This document shows positions 26,543 to 35,334 of a stretch of 64,000 nt of DNA, in pieces. Position 1 is the first letter of the stretch; every line of letters starts with the position of its first letter. Location: the NCBI GenBank assembly GCA_037446555.1, contig JBBIIK010000001.1, forward strand, positions 186,001-250,000. Reading direction: 5' to 3'. The translations under genes and the position numbers were made by a program. Origin of the DNA: JANWVO01 sp037446555. GTDB taxonomy: Bacteria > Acidobacteriota > Terriglobia > Bryobacterales > Bryobacteraceae. The notes beneath the pieces are model-generated. The model did not search any database. It was not told the origin of the DNA and saw only the letters and a program-made list of their open reading frames with translations.

Positions 26543-28935
26543 AATGGTGCGAGCGCTGGAACTCGGACCCGTCGCTGTACAAAGCCGCCGATGACGGGTC
26601 GAAGCCGCGTTATTACGTGCTGGAGATGTTCCCGTATCCGAGCGGGCGACTGCACATGGGACACGTGCGGAATTACTCGATCGGCGATACGCTGGCGCGC
26701 TACCAGTGGATGCGGGGCTACGACGTGATGCACCCGATCGGGTGGGACGCGTTCGGGCTGCCGGCGGAGAACGCGGCGATCAAGCATGGGCGGCATCCGG
26801 CGGACTGGACTTATTCGAATGTCGCCTACATGAAGAAACAGCTCCAGCGGCTGGGCTTCGCCTACGACTGGGACCGCGAGGTCAACACCTGCCTGCCGGA
26901 ATACTACCGCTGGAACCAGTGGATGTATCTGCGGATGTTCGAGCGTGGACTGGCCTACCGGAAGAGCTCGCTGGTGAACTGGTGCCCGGAGTGCCAGACG
27001 GTGCTGGCCAACGAGCAAGTGGTGGACGGCTGCTGCTGGCGGCACGAGGCGACGAAGGTGGAGATGCGGGAGCTCGACCAGTGGTTCCTGCGCATCACTG
27101 CGTACGCGGACCAGCTGCTGGAGGACATGAAGCAGATCGAGGCGGGTTGGCCGGCGCAGGTGCTGACGATGCAGCGGAACTGGATCGGGCGCAGCGAAGG
27201 CGCCGAGATCGATTTCCGGCTGAAGGCGACCGGGCAGCCGGTACGTATCTTCACGACGCGGCTGGACACGATCTACGGGGCCACCTGCGTGATCCTTTCC
27301 CCCGAGCACCCGGCGGCGAAAGTGCTGTGTACGGGCGAGCTGGCAGCGCGGCGGAAAGAAATGATCGACGAGCAGGCGCGCAAGGGCCCGGAGGCCCTCG
27401 AAAAGGAGGGATTTTTCACGGGCCATTTTGCGGTGAATCCGTATAATGGAGCGGAAATTCCCGTCTGGGTGGGCAATTTTGTGCTTTGGGGTTATGGCAC
27501 GGGCGCGATTATGGCGGTGCCGGCGCACGACGAACGCGATTATGAATTCTGCCGGAAATACGGGATTCCGGTGGTCTCCGTGATCCGCCCGGCGGACGGC
27601 CCGCTGGACGAGGACCCGCAGGAGGCGTTCACCGAGGACGGCGTGATGGAGAACTCCGGCGAGTGGTCCGGGCTGGCGAGCGCCGAGGGCCGGCGGCGCA
27701 TGGCGGAAAAGGCCGAGCGCGAAGGCTTCGGGCGCCCGGCGGTGACCTACCGCCTGAAGGACTGGGGCATCTCGCGCCAGCGTTACTGGGGCACGCCGAT
27801 CCCGATCATTCACTGCAAGGCGTGCGGCGCCGTGCCGGTGCCGGAGGATCAATTGCCGGTGGTGCTGCCAGAGAATGTGGAGTTCACCGGGCGCGGACGC
27901 TCGCCGCTGGCCAACCTGAAGAGTTTCGTGGAGACGGCCTGCCCCAAGTGCGGCGCGGCGGCAGAGCGGGAAACCGACACGATGGACACCTTTGTCGACT
28001 CGTCCTGGTACTTCTTCCGCTACGTTGACCCCCGCAACCAGAAGCTGCCTTTCGATCCCGAAGCCGTGAAGCCGTGGTTCCCGGTGGATCAATACATCGG
28101 CGGCGTCACCCACGCCATCCTGCACCTGCTGTATTCACGCTTCTGGTGCAAGGTGTTGCGCGACATCGGGCTGGTTTCGGTCGACGAGCCGTTCCGCAGC
28201 CTGTTCACGCAAGGCATGGTGCAGCTGCACGGGCAGACGATGTCGAAGTCGAAGGGCAACATCGTCGATCCCGACGACATGGTGGCCAAGTACGGGGCGG
28301 ACACCTGCCGGCTGTTCACGCTGTTTGCCGCGCCGCCGGAGAAGAACATGGACTGGAACGAGTCCGGCGTGGAGGGGCAATATCGCTTTCTGAGCCGGCT
28401 GTTCCGGTGGGTGACGCGGAACGCGGACGCGCCGGGAGGAACGGGCGAAAGCGACGCGCGGGCGCTGCGCAAGCTGCACCAGACGATCCGCAAGATCACG
28501 CAGGACTTCGACAACCGCTGGCACTTCAACACGTCCATCGCCGCGCTGATGGAGCTGATGAACGAGCTGCACGCCTGCGAGCCGGAGATGTCGGCTGGCG
28601 CGCTGCGCGAGTGCGCCGAGAAGGTGACGCTGCTGCTGGCGCCCTTCGCTCCGTTTGCGGCGCAGGAGCTCTGGCGGACGCTCGGTCACGGCGAGCCCGT
28701 GTTCCGATGCAGCTGGCCTGCCTATGACGAGAACCTGGCGCGGGAAGAGGAGCTGGAGATTCCCGTGCAAGTCAACGGCAAGCTGCGCAGCCGCCTCAGC
28801 GTGCCGCACGGCACGCCGCAGGAGGAGCAGCAGCGGCTGGCTCTCGCCGACGAGCGCGTGCGCGCGCACACCGGCGGCAAGACCATCGTCAAGGTGATCC
28901 ACACCGGCAAGCTGATCAACGTGGTGGTGAAGTAG
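26503..28935 (+). CDS. leuS: Leucyl-tRNA synthetase
   Basis: This 810-residue class I synthetase charges tRNA-Leu. The HIGH motif appears as HMGH in PYPSGRLHMGHVRNY (residues ~43-57) and the KMSKS motif as TMSKSKGN (~580). The CP1 editing domain lies between, with TRLDTIYGAT and VPAHDERDYEFC. A zinc-type CPECQTVL segment and the C-terminal anticodon-binding region ending TGGKTIVKVIHTGKLINVVVK are intact. It overlaps nfo by 40 nt at its start and the convergent hydrolase gene by 20 nt at its end. Confidence 0.97.
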   Translation: MPEIPYRHEEIELKWCERWNSDPSLYKAADDGSKPRYYVLEMFPYPSGRLHMGHVRNYSIGDTLARYQWMRGYDVMHPIGWDAFGLPAENAAIKHGRHPADWTYSNVAYMKKQLQRLGFAYDWDREVNTCLPEYYRWNQWMYLRMFERGLAYRKSSLVNWCPECQTVLANEQVVDGCCWRHEATKVEMRELDQWFLRITAYADQLLEDMKQIEAGWPAQVLTMQRNWIGRSEGAEIDFRLKATGQPVRIFTTRLDTIYGATCVILSPEHPAAKVLCTGELAARRKEMIDEQARKGPEALEKEGFFTGHFAVNPYNGAEIPVWVGNFVLWGYGTGAIMAVPAHDERDYEFCRKYGIPVVSVIRPADGPLDEDPQEAFTEDGVMENSGEWSGLASAEGRRRMAEKAEREGFGRPAVTYRLKDWGISRQRYWGTPIPIIHCKACGAVPVPEDQLPVVLPENVEFTGRGRSPLANLKSFVETACPKCGAAAERETDTMDTFVDSSWYFFRYVDPRNQKLPFDPEAVKPWFPVDQYIGGVTHAILHLLYSRFWCKVLRDIGLVSVDEPFRSLFTQGMVQLHGQTMSKSKGNIVDPDDMVAKYGADTCRLFTLFAAPPEKNMDWNESGVEGQYRFLSRLFRWVTRNADAPGGTGESDARALRKLHQTIRKITQDFDNRWHFNTSIAALMELMNELHACEPEMSAGALRECAEKVTLLLAPFAPFAAQELWRTLGHGEPVFRCSWPAYDENLAREEELEIPVQVNGKLRSRLSVPHGTPQEEQQRLALADERVRAHTGGKTIVKVIHTGKLINVVVK

Positions 28936-30253
28936 CGGGGCGCTCCGCGGGGCTGCGCGCTGAAGTGATCCACTGGCAAAGCTCGCCGACCACCTCCGGC
29001 GCCACGTGCCCGGGCTTGTCGTATTCGCCCGGCGTGGACTTTCCTTCGCCGGGCTGGAACAGGTGGTTCAGCGCGGGGTAGTGCTTCAACTGCGCGCCGG
29101 ACTTGCTTTCCAGCGCCTGCCGCCACAGCCGGAAATCCTCGCCGGTGACCTGATAGTCGCGCCCTCCATGCAGCACCAGCACCGGCGCGGGCAATGTCGC
29201 AGCAGTGCCCAGAGGATCAAGACCGCGGAAGGAAAGCCAGTAAGAGCGCGGCGCGCCGAGCGCGCGTTCCGGCCCCTGGCCGGATTCACGGATCTGGCGC
29301 ACGGCGGCGGCCTCCCGCTCCGCTTCCTCGAGCTTCGAGCGGGCGGCCGGAGTGGGCGCGGGATCGAGCGACAAGATGTAGCGGATTTGTTCGACGTAGA
29401 GCTGTTCGAACGGCCGCGCCGGAGCAGCCATCAAGATCACGCCGGCGAGCCGGCCGTCTTCAGCGGCGATGAGCGGAGCGAGCCAAGCTCCAAGACTGTG
29501 GCCCAGCAGGAACACGCCGTGCGGATCGACGCCGGGCGTGCGGCGCAACAGGACGAGCGCGGCGAGCGCGTCGTCGACCACTTCTTCACGCAGCGTGAGG
29601 CCGGCTGAAGAGGCAAGCTTCGCTGCGTGGTGGCGCGTGCGTTTCTCATACCGGAGCACAGCGACGCCGCAGGAGGCGAGCCCTTCGGCGAGATCGCGGA
29701 ACGGCTTGGCCGCGCCCACGCTTTCATCGCGGTCGCTGGGTCCGGAGCCGTGCACGAGCACGACGGCGGGGAAGGGTCCCGGTCCGTTGGGCAAAGAGAG
29801 CGTGGCCGGCAGAGGCCAGCCTTCGGCCCCGGCGGTGAGTTCCCGTTCGGTGAAGGCATCCGGTCGGCTGTAGTCCGGGCGCTGCCAAGAAGGCGCCGGC
29901 GGGCGCAAGAACAGGCCCGCGATTTCGCCGGAGGCGTTGAAGGAAAGCTGCAGGCGCAGGGCGCCGCGCTCGAACTCGACGGGGATCATGACGATTTCGA
30001 AGGCGCCGGCTTTGGCGGCCTCCGGTTCGCCGATGCGTTTCACCGCTCCGAGAGCCTGAAGCTGCGGGGCGACGGCTTTGCGCAGGGCCTCGGGCGGCGC
30101 GGCCTTGCGCATTTCGGGCGAGAATTGCTGCGCCAGCGTTTCGTAGTCGCCGGACAGCAGAAGATTCGCGGCCTGCCGCGCGCGCTCGGCGAGCGGCGGC
30201 TGCGCGAGCAGCGCGGCGGCGAAGAGCAGAAGACGGGCGGCGGCGCTACTCAT
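28916..30253 (-). CDS. Secreted DUF3887-alpha/beta hydrolase
   Basis: A 445-residue protein with an N-terminal signal (MSSAAARLLLFAAALLAQ). A DUF3887-like domain (residues ~25-115, LLLSGDYETLAQQFSPEMR) is followed by an alpha/beta hydrolase. The nucleophile is Ser in LLGHSLGAW, the oxyanion region is VLVHGSGPSDRDE, and the acid and His are in LHGGRDYQV and YPALNHLFQ. Such fusions are secreted esterases of unknown substrate, often near regulators. It overlaps the YbjQ-like gene by 8 nt and the leuS 3' end by 20 nt. Confidence 0.8.
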   Translation of the reverse strand: MSSAAARLLLFAAALLAQPPLAERARQAANLLLSGDYETLAQQFSPEMRKAAPPEALRKAVAPQLQALGAVKRIGEPEAAKAGAFEIVMIPVEFERGALRLQLSFNASGEIAGLFLRPPAPSWQRPDYSRPDAFTERELTAGAEGWPLPATLSLPNGPGPFPAVVLVHGSGPSDRDESVGAAKPFRDLAEGLASCGVAVLRYEKRTRHHAAKLASSAGLTLREEVVDDALAALVLLRRTPGVDPHGVFLLGHSLGAWLAPLIAAEDGRLAGVILMAAPARPFEQLYVEQIRYILSLDPAPTPAARSKLEEAEREAAAVRQIRESGQGPERALGAPRSYWLSFRGLDPLGTAATLPAPVLVLHGGRDYQVTGEDFRLWRQALESKSGAQLKHYPALNHLFQPGEGKSTPGEYDKPGHVAPEVVGELCQWITSARSPAERPATSPPR

Positions 30254-30566
30254 CTTCCACCACGACGGCCGTGCCGTAGGCCAGCAGTTCGGCCATGCCC
30301 TGCGCCACCATGGACGTCACGAACCGGGTCCCGATGATGGCGTTGGCGCCGAGCTGCCGCGCGTCCTCCACCATCCGGTCCAGCGCCTGTTCGCGGCTTT
30401 CGGCGAGCAGCTTGGTGTATTCCTGCACCTCGCCGCCAACGATGTTGCGCAGCCCGGCCAGGATGTCCTTTCCGATATGGCGCGCCCGCACCGTGTTGCC
30501 TCGGGCCAATCCAAGAATGCGCACAATGCGCTTGCCCGCCACCGTGTCGCTTGTGGTGACGATCAT
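30246..30566 (-). CDS. YbjQ/UPF0145 family protein
   Basis: A 106-residue protein matching the YbjQ family from end to end: IVTTSDTVAGKRIVRILGLARGNTVRARHIGKDI, GGEVQEYTKLLAESREQALDRM and GANAIIGTRFVTS. Members form pentameric rings and are called heavy-metal-binding by annotation, but the biochemical role is unclear. It is coupled upstream to the anti-sigma gene (ATGA) and downstream to the secreted hydrolase, so all four genes probably form one ECF-sigma-controlled unit. Confidence 0.85.
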   Translation of the reverse strand: MIVTTSDTVAGKRIVRILGLARGNTVRARHIGKDILAGLRNIVGGEVQEYTKLLAESREQALDRMVEDARQLGANAIIGTRFVTSMVAQGMAELLAYGTAVVVEDE

Positions 30567-31006
30567 TTCTCGATCCTCTGGTACTTGTCATGGGGCAGCT
30601 GACGCAGGCGTTCGATCACGACGCTCAGCAACAACATCACGAATCCGATGACGATGGCGCTGGCCATCAGTTCCTCGACGGTGGGCGGGCGCCAGTGCCG
30701 GATCCATGTGACGGCGCCGTAGATGAGCCAGGCAGCCAGCCCCGCCAGAATAAACAGCCATCCGAGGCGGCGCGGCGCCTGGACCGAAAGGCTTTTCTCC
30801 AGTTCCTTCATTCTTGCCTCCGGCGGTTCCTCAAATTCGAGCGAACGGGTCAACTCCTGCAGCCGCGCCAGCTCTTCACAAGCCCGGCGGCATTCCTCGC
30901 AGTCTTCCAGGTGGATCCGCACGCGCTGTTCCTCGGCCTGGGTGAGTTCGCGGTCCAGATAGGCCGACAGCAGCTGGCGGATCTCCTCATGCGGCTGCTG
31001 CGTCAT
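30563..31006 (-). CDS. Anti-sigma factor with zinc-finger and transmembrane segments
   Basis: A 147-residue membrane protein. Residues 1-60 form an anti-sigma zinc-finger domain with the H-x3-C-x2-C pattern in IHLEDCEECRR. Two hydrophobic segments follow at ~85-102 and ~114-132, and the tail is cytoplasmic. It should bind the ECF sigma factor encoded immediately upstream, with which it shares an ATGA overlap, and hold it at the inner membrane until a signal arrives. The inducing signal is not evident. Confidence 0.85.
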   Translation of the reverse strand: MTQQPHEEIRQLLSAYLDRELTQAEEQRVRIHLEDCEECRRACEELARLQELTRSLEFEEPPEARMKELEKSLSVQAPRRLGWLFILAGLAAWLIYGAVTWIRHWRPPTVEELMASAIVIGFVMLLLSVVIERLRQLPHDKYQRIEK

Positions 31007-31554
31007 CGCAGGAACCTCCTCATCTGTTCGCGGACCTTCTCGCGCGCGTGGTGCAGGCGCGAGGACGCCGTGCCCATGCTGAGCCCCAGCACTTCCGCGA
31101 TCTGAGCGTAGTCCAGGCCATGCCAGTCCCTGAGCAGCAGGATCTCCCGCTGCTCGGGCGGCAGGTTCCCGATGGCCCCCCAAAGCCGTGCGGCGAGTTC
31201 GTTCCTTTCCGCCGCCGCCTCGGGGCCGGCTGACGGACAGCGAAGGGTGACGTGATCGAGGCCGTTCTCCGGGCGGCGCGCGCGGCGCCGCAGGAAGTCG
31301 ATCGCGAGGTTGCGGATCACTGCATAGAGCCACGCAGTAGGATCGTGTTCACTCGAGGAGGCTGGCCAGCGACGGTGGAGCCGCAGATAGGCCTCCTGTG
31401 TGATGTCCATGGCTTCGTCGCTGTTGCCGACCAGGTGCAGGGCGAAGCTGTAGGCCCTTCGCCGCGACCCCTCGAAGAACTCGGAGAAAGCGGCGCTTCC
31501 GCCCTCTGATACCGGGCCTGTCATAGTGGCTTCCATGAATCCCGTGGCCGTCAT
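31003..31554 (-). CDS. ECF sigma factor (sigma70 family)
   Basis: A 183-residue protein with region 2 (residues ~20-95, including DITQEAYLRLHRRW and WLYAVIRNLAIDFLRRR) and region 4 (~120-175, LPPEQREILLLRDWHGLDYAQIAEVL with its helix-turn-helix). It lacks regions 1 and 3, as expected for ECF factors. The start is ambiguous; the ATG at 31554 was chosen because a GATAAC hexamer lies 6 nt upstream, but 31536 and 31524 are also possible. It heads the operon with anti-sigma, YbjQ-like and hydrolase genes and may control that operon. Confidence 0.85.
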   Translation of the reverse strand: MTATGFMEATMTGPVSEGGSAAFSEFFEGSRRRAYSFALHLVGNSDEAMDITQEAYLRLHRRWPASSSEHDPTAWLYAVIRNLAIDFLRRRARRPENGLDHVTLRCPSAGPEAAAERNELAARLWGAIGNLPPEQREILLLRDWHGLDYAQIAEVLGLSMGTASSRLHHAREKVREQMRRFLR

Positions 31555-31650
31555 GGCTCTGTTATCAGAAACGAACGGCCACGTAGTTTCTTCTCCGCCG
31601 GAGCGGGAAATTTCCGCCATGCTCCGGGCACCCCTCTAGCAGGGAGTGCC

Positions 31651-32370
31651 TCACAACTCGATTCTGAACACGAACAGGCGGGAGGGAGAGTCCTCGGGAA
31701 GAAGATACAACCGCCCGTCGCGCAGGTCCATGCCTTCATTCGTGAAGGGCACGCCGCGGTCGGTGCGCCCGAGCGTTTCGCGCTCCAGCGGCCGCAAGGT
31801 TTCCGGATCGAGCCACTCGACGACGGCGCGGGCATCGCCGCCCCGCCCTGCCAACCCCGCCGCAACGATGGCGCCGTAGCGCCGCTTGATGTCCTGGTAG
31901 CGCGTGGGGTTCGGGTTCGGGCGGGTCCACAGGAGCTTGCCGTCCCGCGTATACAGGTAAAACTTGCGCGCATCCCAGTTGGCGAGCAGCAGCCCTTCGG
32001 GAAGCACCGCTAACGCGCCGATGTGATCGGGGACCTCGAAGCTGGCGAGCAGTTCCAGCGTTTCTTTGGACCGCCGCTGGATGATGGAGCGCGAATCCGG
32101 GCGGTACTCGGCCACGGGAATCCAGAGCGAGTCCTCGTCGTGGTCGAAGCCGCCGGGATGAATCAGGGTTGCGCGCGAGATCTCCATGGCGCGGAGACGC
32201 TTGCCGCTTTCGATCTCGTGTTCGAACAGCCAGCCCTTGCCCGCGGCGCGGTCGACGGAGGTGACCCACAGGCGGCTGTCATCCACCGCGACGCCCTGCA
32301 CATGGTGCGTCTCGCCTTCCAGAGAGATGGCACGGAGCAGCGTGAGAGCGAGGAGAACGAGTGGGTGCAT
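31651..32370 (-). CDS. Secreted propeller-like protein (DUF6454-like)
   Basis: A 239-residue protein with a signal peptide from MHPLVLLALTLLRAISLEGE. The mature part repeats short beta-segments with THHVQGVAVDDSRLWVTSVDR, HPGGFDHDEDSLWIPVAEY and GALAVLPEGLLLANWD, which suggests a beta-propeller and resembles DUF6454 proteins. The function is unknown. It is divergent from the flavodoxin gene with only 31 nt between start codons. An in-frame ATG at 32403 is an alternative start but would overlap the neighbour. Confidence 0.6.
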   Translation of the reverse strand: MHPLVLLALTLLRAISLEGETHHVQGVAVDDSRLWVTSVDRAAGKGWLFEHEIESGKRLRAMEISRATLIHPGGFDHDEDSLWIPVAEYRPDSRSIIQRRSKETLELLASFEVPDHIGALAVLPEGLLLANWDARKFYLYTRDGKLLWTRPNPNPTRYQDIKRRYGAIVAAGLAGRGGDARAVVEWLDPETLRPLERETLGRTDRGVPFTNEGMDLRDGRLYLLPEDSPSRLFVFRIEL

Positions 32371-32388
32371 GAAAACCCGCGCGCGCCG

Positions 32389-32394
32389 TACAAT
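32389..32394 (+). promoter_or_regulatory. -10-like TACAAT, predicted leaderless start
   Basis: TACAAT ends 7 nt before the ATG at 32402 in the 31-nt space between two divergent genes, leaving no room for a ribosome binding site and leader. Confidence 0.5.
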
Positions 32395-32401
32395 CGCCAC
32401 C

Positions 32402-32977
32402 ATGCGGCGCGGAATTCTGATTCTACTGTTTCTGGGATGCGCGCAGGCGGCCGAGCCGGCGCGCATCCTGATCGCAGTTCACTCGGAGACAGGGCGGACG
32501 GCGGCGCTGGCCGAGGCCGTGCGCGAGGGAGCGGCGCGGGCGGAGGGCGCCGCCGTGATCTTGCGGCGCGTGGGGGAAGCGAGCGATGAGGAGATCCGCT
32601 CGGCGGCGGGCATCGTGGTGGGCACGCCGGTGCACTGGCAGACCGCATCGGCGCCGGCGAAGGCGTTTCTGGACCGCATGGGGCGGGTCCTGGGGGCCAG
32701 TTACGGGGAAGGGAAGACGGGAGGCGTGCTGGTGACCTCGGGGTCGCCCTCGAACGGAGCGGACCTGGCGCGGCTGGATGTGATTGCGGCACTGCTTTCG
32801 ATGCGGTTTGTCGTGGTGGGCGGCGTATTGGAGGGAGGGTTCGGCTCGCTGGGCGCGCAGGCGTTCGGGGGAATCTCGGCAGAAGCGCGCGAGGAGGCGC
32901 GGCGGTTCGGAGAGCGGTTCGCGCGGATCACCGTGCAGATGCGCGAGTCACAGGGGAAAGGGCGCACGGAGCGGTAG
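32402..32977 (+). CDS. Flavodoxin/WrbA-like protein with export signal
   Basis: A 191-residue flavodoxin fold. The FMN phosphate loop is HSETGRTAALAEAV (residues ~29-42) and a second flavin loop is GTPVHWQTASAPAKAFLDR, as in WrbA and NQO-type quinone reductases. It begins MRRGILILLFLGCAQAAEPA, a hydrophobic signal ending in LGC, which could be a lipoprotein or ordinary Sec signal. Export of a flavodoxin is unusual because FMN is normally inserted in the cytosol. It is followed 21 nt later by a secreted esterase. Confidence 0.7.
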   Translation: MRRGILILLFLGCAQAAEPARILIAVHSETGRTAALAEAVREGAARAEGAAVILRRVGEASDEEIRSAAGIVVGTPVHWQTASAPAKAFLDRMGRVLGASYGEGKTGGVLVTSGSPSNGADLARLDVIAALLSMRFVVVGGVLEGGFGSLGAQAFGGISAEAREEARRFGERFARITVQMRESQGKGRTER

Positions 32978-32986
32978 GGGCGGATG

Positions 32987-32992
32987 TATGAT
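32987..32992 (+). promoter_or_regulatory. -10-like TATGAT, predicted leaderless GTG start
   Basis: TATGAT ends 6 nt before a GTG at 32999 that is in frame with the esterase gene. It supports that start over the ATG at 32984, which would lie upstream of any transcript made from here. Confidence 0.4.
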
Positions 32993-32998
32993 CGGCGC

Positions 32999-35242
32999 GT
33001 GAGAAGCACGATTGAATTGAGCGGCGCCCTTCCTGCGGTGGCCCTGCGGCGCGACAGCGATGGCCGCACGGGACGAGGCAAGGCCGCCTCGGGGTTGTTC
33101 CTGCGCGCCCCGCAAGTGATGGTGGTTGCCGCGCTGCCGTTCGGATGCTTCCTGTGGGCAGGGCTTGCCGCGGCGCAGCAACAGGGCGCGGTTCCGGATA
33201 CGCGCCAGTGGACTGCCGCCGATGATCACAGGGACATGATGCGGCAGCTCGGCATCCGCGCCCTGCGGCCGGGGCGCAGCCCGAACGAGAAGGCCCCCAA
33301 TGCGGCGAATTATGACGAAGCGCGCGCCAATCCGTTTCCCGAGTACCCGGATTTGCTGGGACTGAAGGGTAGCGGGCTGGCGAAGTCGCCGGAGATGTGG
33401 TGGAAGCGGCGCCGGCCGGAGATCGTGGAGGAGTTCGAGCGCGAGGTGTACGGGCGCGTGTCCGCGAACGCGCCGAAGATCGAGTGGCGCGTCGTCCGGC
33501 AGGCGGAGGACAAGGCGGGGCCGTTTCCGGTTCTGGCGCGCGAGCTGCGGGGGCGGGCGGACAACCGCGCATGTCCGCAGGTCGAAGTGGAAATCCAGAT
33601 GGTGGTGGTAACGCCGGCGTGGGTGAAGCAGCCTGTGCCGCTCATGATTCTATTCGGACGTCCGGCATTCCCCTCCGACCCGGTGCCTCCGGCGTTCGCG
33701 AAGTTTGTCGCGATGGCGGGGCCGGATCCGCCGGCGACGGTGCAGTTGATCGGCGCCGGCTGGGGCTATGCTCTGCTGAGTCCGGCCAGCATTCAGGCGG
33801 ACAACGGCGGCGGGCTGACGAAGGGAGTGATCGGGCTGGCCAACTGCGGGCGCCCGCGGAAGCCCGGGGATTGGGGCGCGCTGCGGGCGTGGGCGTGGGG
33901 CGCCTCGCGGGCGCTGGACTGGCTGGAAACGGACCCGGCGGTGGATGCGAAGCGCGTGGGCATCGAGGGTGTTTCGCGCTATGGCAAGGCGGCGCTGGTG
34001 ACGATGGCCTTCGACACGCGGTTCGCCGTCGGGCTGATCGGCTCATCCGGCGCCGGCGGGGTGAAGCCTTTCAGGAGGGACTTCGGCGAAGCCGTGGAGA
34101 ACCTGACAGGGCAGGGCCAGTATCACTGGATGGCCGGCAATTTCCTGAAATACGGCGCCGCCGAGGCGGATTTCGGCAGCAAGAATGCTGGGGATCTTCC
34201 GGTGGATTCGCATCAATTGCTGGCGCTTTGCGCGCCGAGGCTGGTCTTCGTGAGCTACGGAATTCCGGAAAAAGGCGATGCGAAATGGCTGGACCAGCAG
34301 GGCTCGCTCATGGCCGTGGTGGCGGCTCAAACGGCATGGTATCTGCTCGGGGCGAAGGGCCTCGGAGTCGATGAGGATTACCGGAAGGCGAAGATGCCGC
34401 CGGTGAACGCCGGGCTGCTGGGCGGGGAGCTGGCCTGGCGGCAGCATGACGGCGGGCACACGGACGGGCCGAACTGGAAGTATTTCATCCCGTGGGCGTC
34501 GAGGAAGCTGGGCTGGAAGGCGCCGCCGCATCCTCCTTTCGCGCCGGACGAGGCCGTTCCGCGGCTCGACGCCAATTCGCTGGAGGCTCACGCGGAGCTG
34601 CTCGAGAAGGCGAAGCGGGGAAAGATCGACCTGTATTTTCTTGGGGACTCGATCACACGGCGCTGGGGCGCGCTGGATTATCCGCAATTTCTGGAGCACT
34701 GGAAGAAGACATTTTTCGGCTGGAATGCGGCCAATTTCGGCTGGGGCGGCGACACCACGCGAAATATCCTGTGGCGGATCCGGAACGGCGAACTGGACGG
34801 CGTTCATCCCAAAGTCGTGGTTCTGATGGCGGGGACGAACAACCTCGGGACAGACACGGTGGAGGACATCGCCGCCGGCGTGCAAGCCATCGTGGCGGCG
34901 ATCCGGGAGAAGGCGCCAGCGGCAGCCGTGATCCTGATGAGCGTTCCGCCGCGCTATGACCGTCCGGGCTTGATGGAGCAGGTGCGGGAGGTGAACCAAG
35001 CGCTGGCGCGGCTTGCAGGCGAGGGGGTGCGGTTTGTGGATCTCACAGAACGGCTGGGCGGCGCAGACGGGAAAGCGCTGCCGGGCAGGATGGACAAGGA
35101 CGGGATCCACCTGGCTCAGGGAGGATACGAGGTGTGGGCTGCAGCGCTGCAGCCGCACCTGATGGAGCTGCTTGGCCTTCCTGCCAAAGAGGATCTGGCG
35201 CCGCCGCCGACGGGTGACCCGGCGGCTGGGCGGAAACGGTAG
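32999..35242 (+). CDS. Bifunctional CE15 glucuronoyl esterase-like / SGNH hydrolase
   Basis: A 747-residue secreted protein. A hydrophobic signal (VMVVAALPFGCFLWAGLAAAQ) follows an unusually long basic N-terminus. Residues ~90-480 are an alpha/beta hydrolase of the glucuronoyl/acetylxylan esterase type, with nucleophile in GVSRYGKAAL and a catalytic His in QHDGGHTDGPN. Residues ~520-730 are an SGNH/GDSL domain with LGDSITRRWG, GWGGDTTR, AGTNNLG and DGIHLAQGGY. The first would cut lignin-carbohydrate or uronate esters, the second acetyl groups, both on plant polysaccharide. Other candidate starts are 32984 and 33119. Confidence 0.82.
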   Translation: MRSTIELSGALPAVALRRDSDGRTGRGKAASGLFLRAPQVMVVAALPFGCFLWAGLAAAQQQGAVPDTRQWTAADDHRDMMRQLGIRALRPGRSPNEKAPNAANYDEARANPFPEYPDLLGLKGSGLAKSPEMWWKRRRPEIVEEFEREVYGRVSANAPKIEWRVVRQAEDKAGPFPVLARELRGRADNRACPQVEVEIQMVVVTPAWVKQPVPLMILFGRPAFPSDPVPPAFAKFVAMAGPDPPATVQLIGAGWGYALLSPASIQADNGGGLTKGVIGLANCGRPRKPGDWGALRAWAWGASRALDWLETDPAVDAKRVGIEGVSRYGKAALVTMAFDTRFAVGLIGSSGAGGVKPFRRDFGEAVENLTGQGQYHWMAGNFLKYGAAEADFGSKNAGDLPVDSHQLLALCAPRLVFVSYGIPEKGDAKWLDQQGSLMAVVAAQTAWYLLGAKGLGVDEDYRKAKMPPVNAGLLGGELAWRQHDGGHTDGPNWKYFIPWASRKLGWKAPPHPPFAPDEAVPRLDANSLEAHAELLEKAKRGKIDLYFLGDSITRRWGALDYPQFLEHWKKTFFGWNAANFGWGGDTTRNILWRIRNGELDGVHPKVVVLMAGTNNLGTDTVEDIAAGVQAIVAAIREKAPAAAVILMSVPPRYDRPGLMEQVREVNQALARLAGEGVRFVDLTERLGGADGKALPGRMDKDGIHLAQGGYEVWAAALQPHLMELLGLPAKEDLAPPPTGDPAAGRKR

Positions 35243-35320
35243 GGAGCTCTCTGCCGGAGGCGAGGTGCGCCGCCGCTCCTGAATTGCGGTCCGAAGCAGC
35301 GGCACACCGGGGCCGTTCTG

Positions 35321-35326
35321 TACAAT
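35321..35326 (+). promoter_or_regulatory. -10-like TACAAT, predicted leaderless start
   Basis: TACAAT ends 8 nt before the permease ATG at 35335. The interval gcagggcg is too short for a separate ribosome binding site. Confidence 0.5.
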
Positions 35327-35334
35327 GCAGGGCG

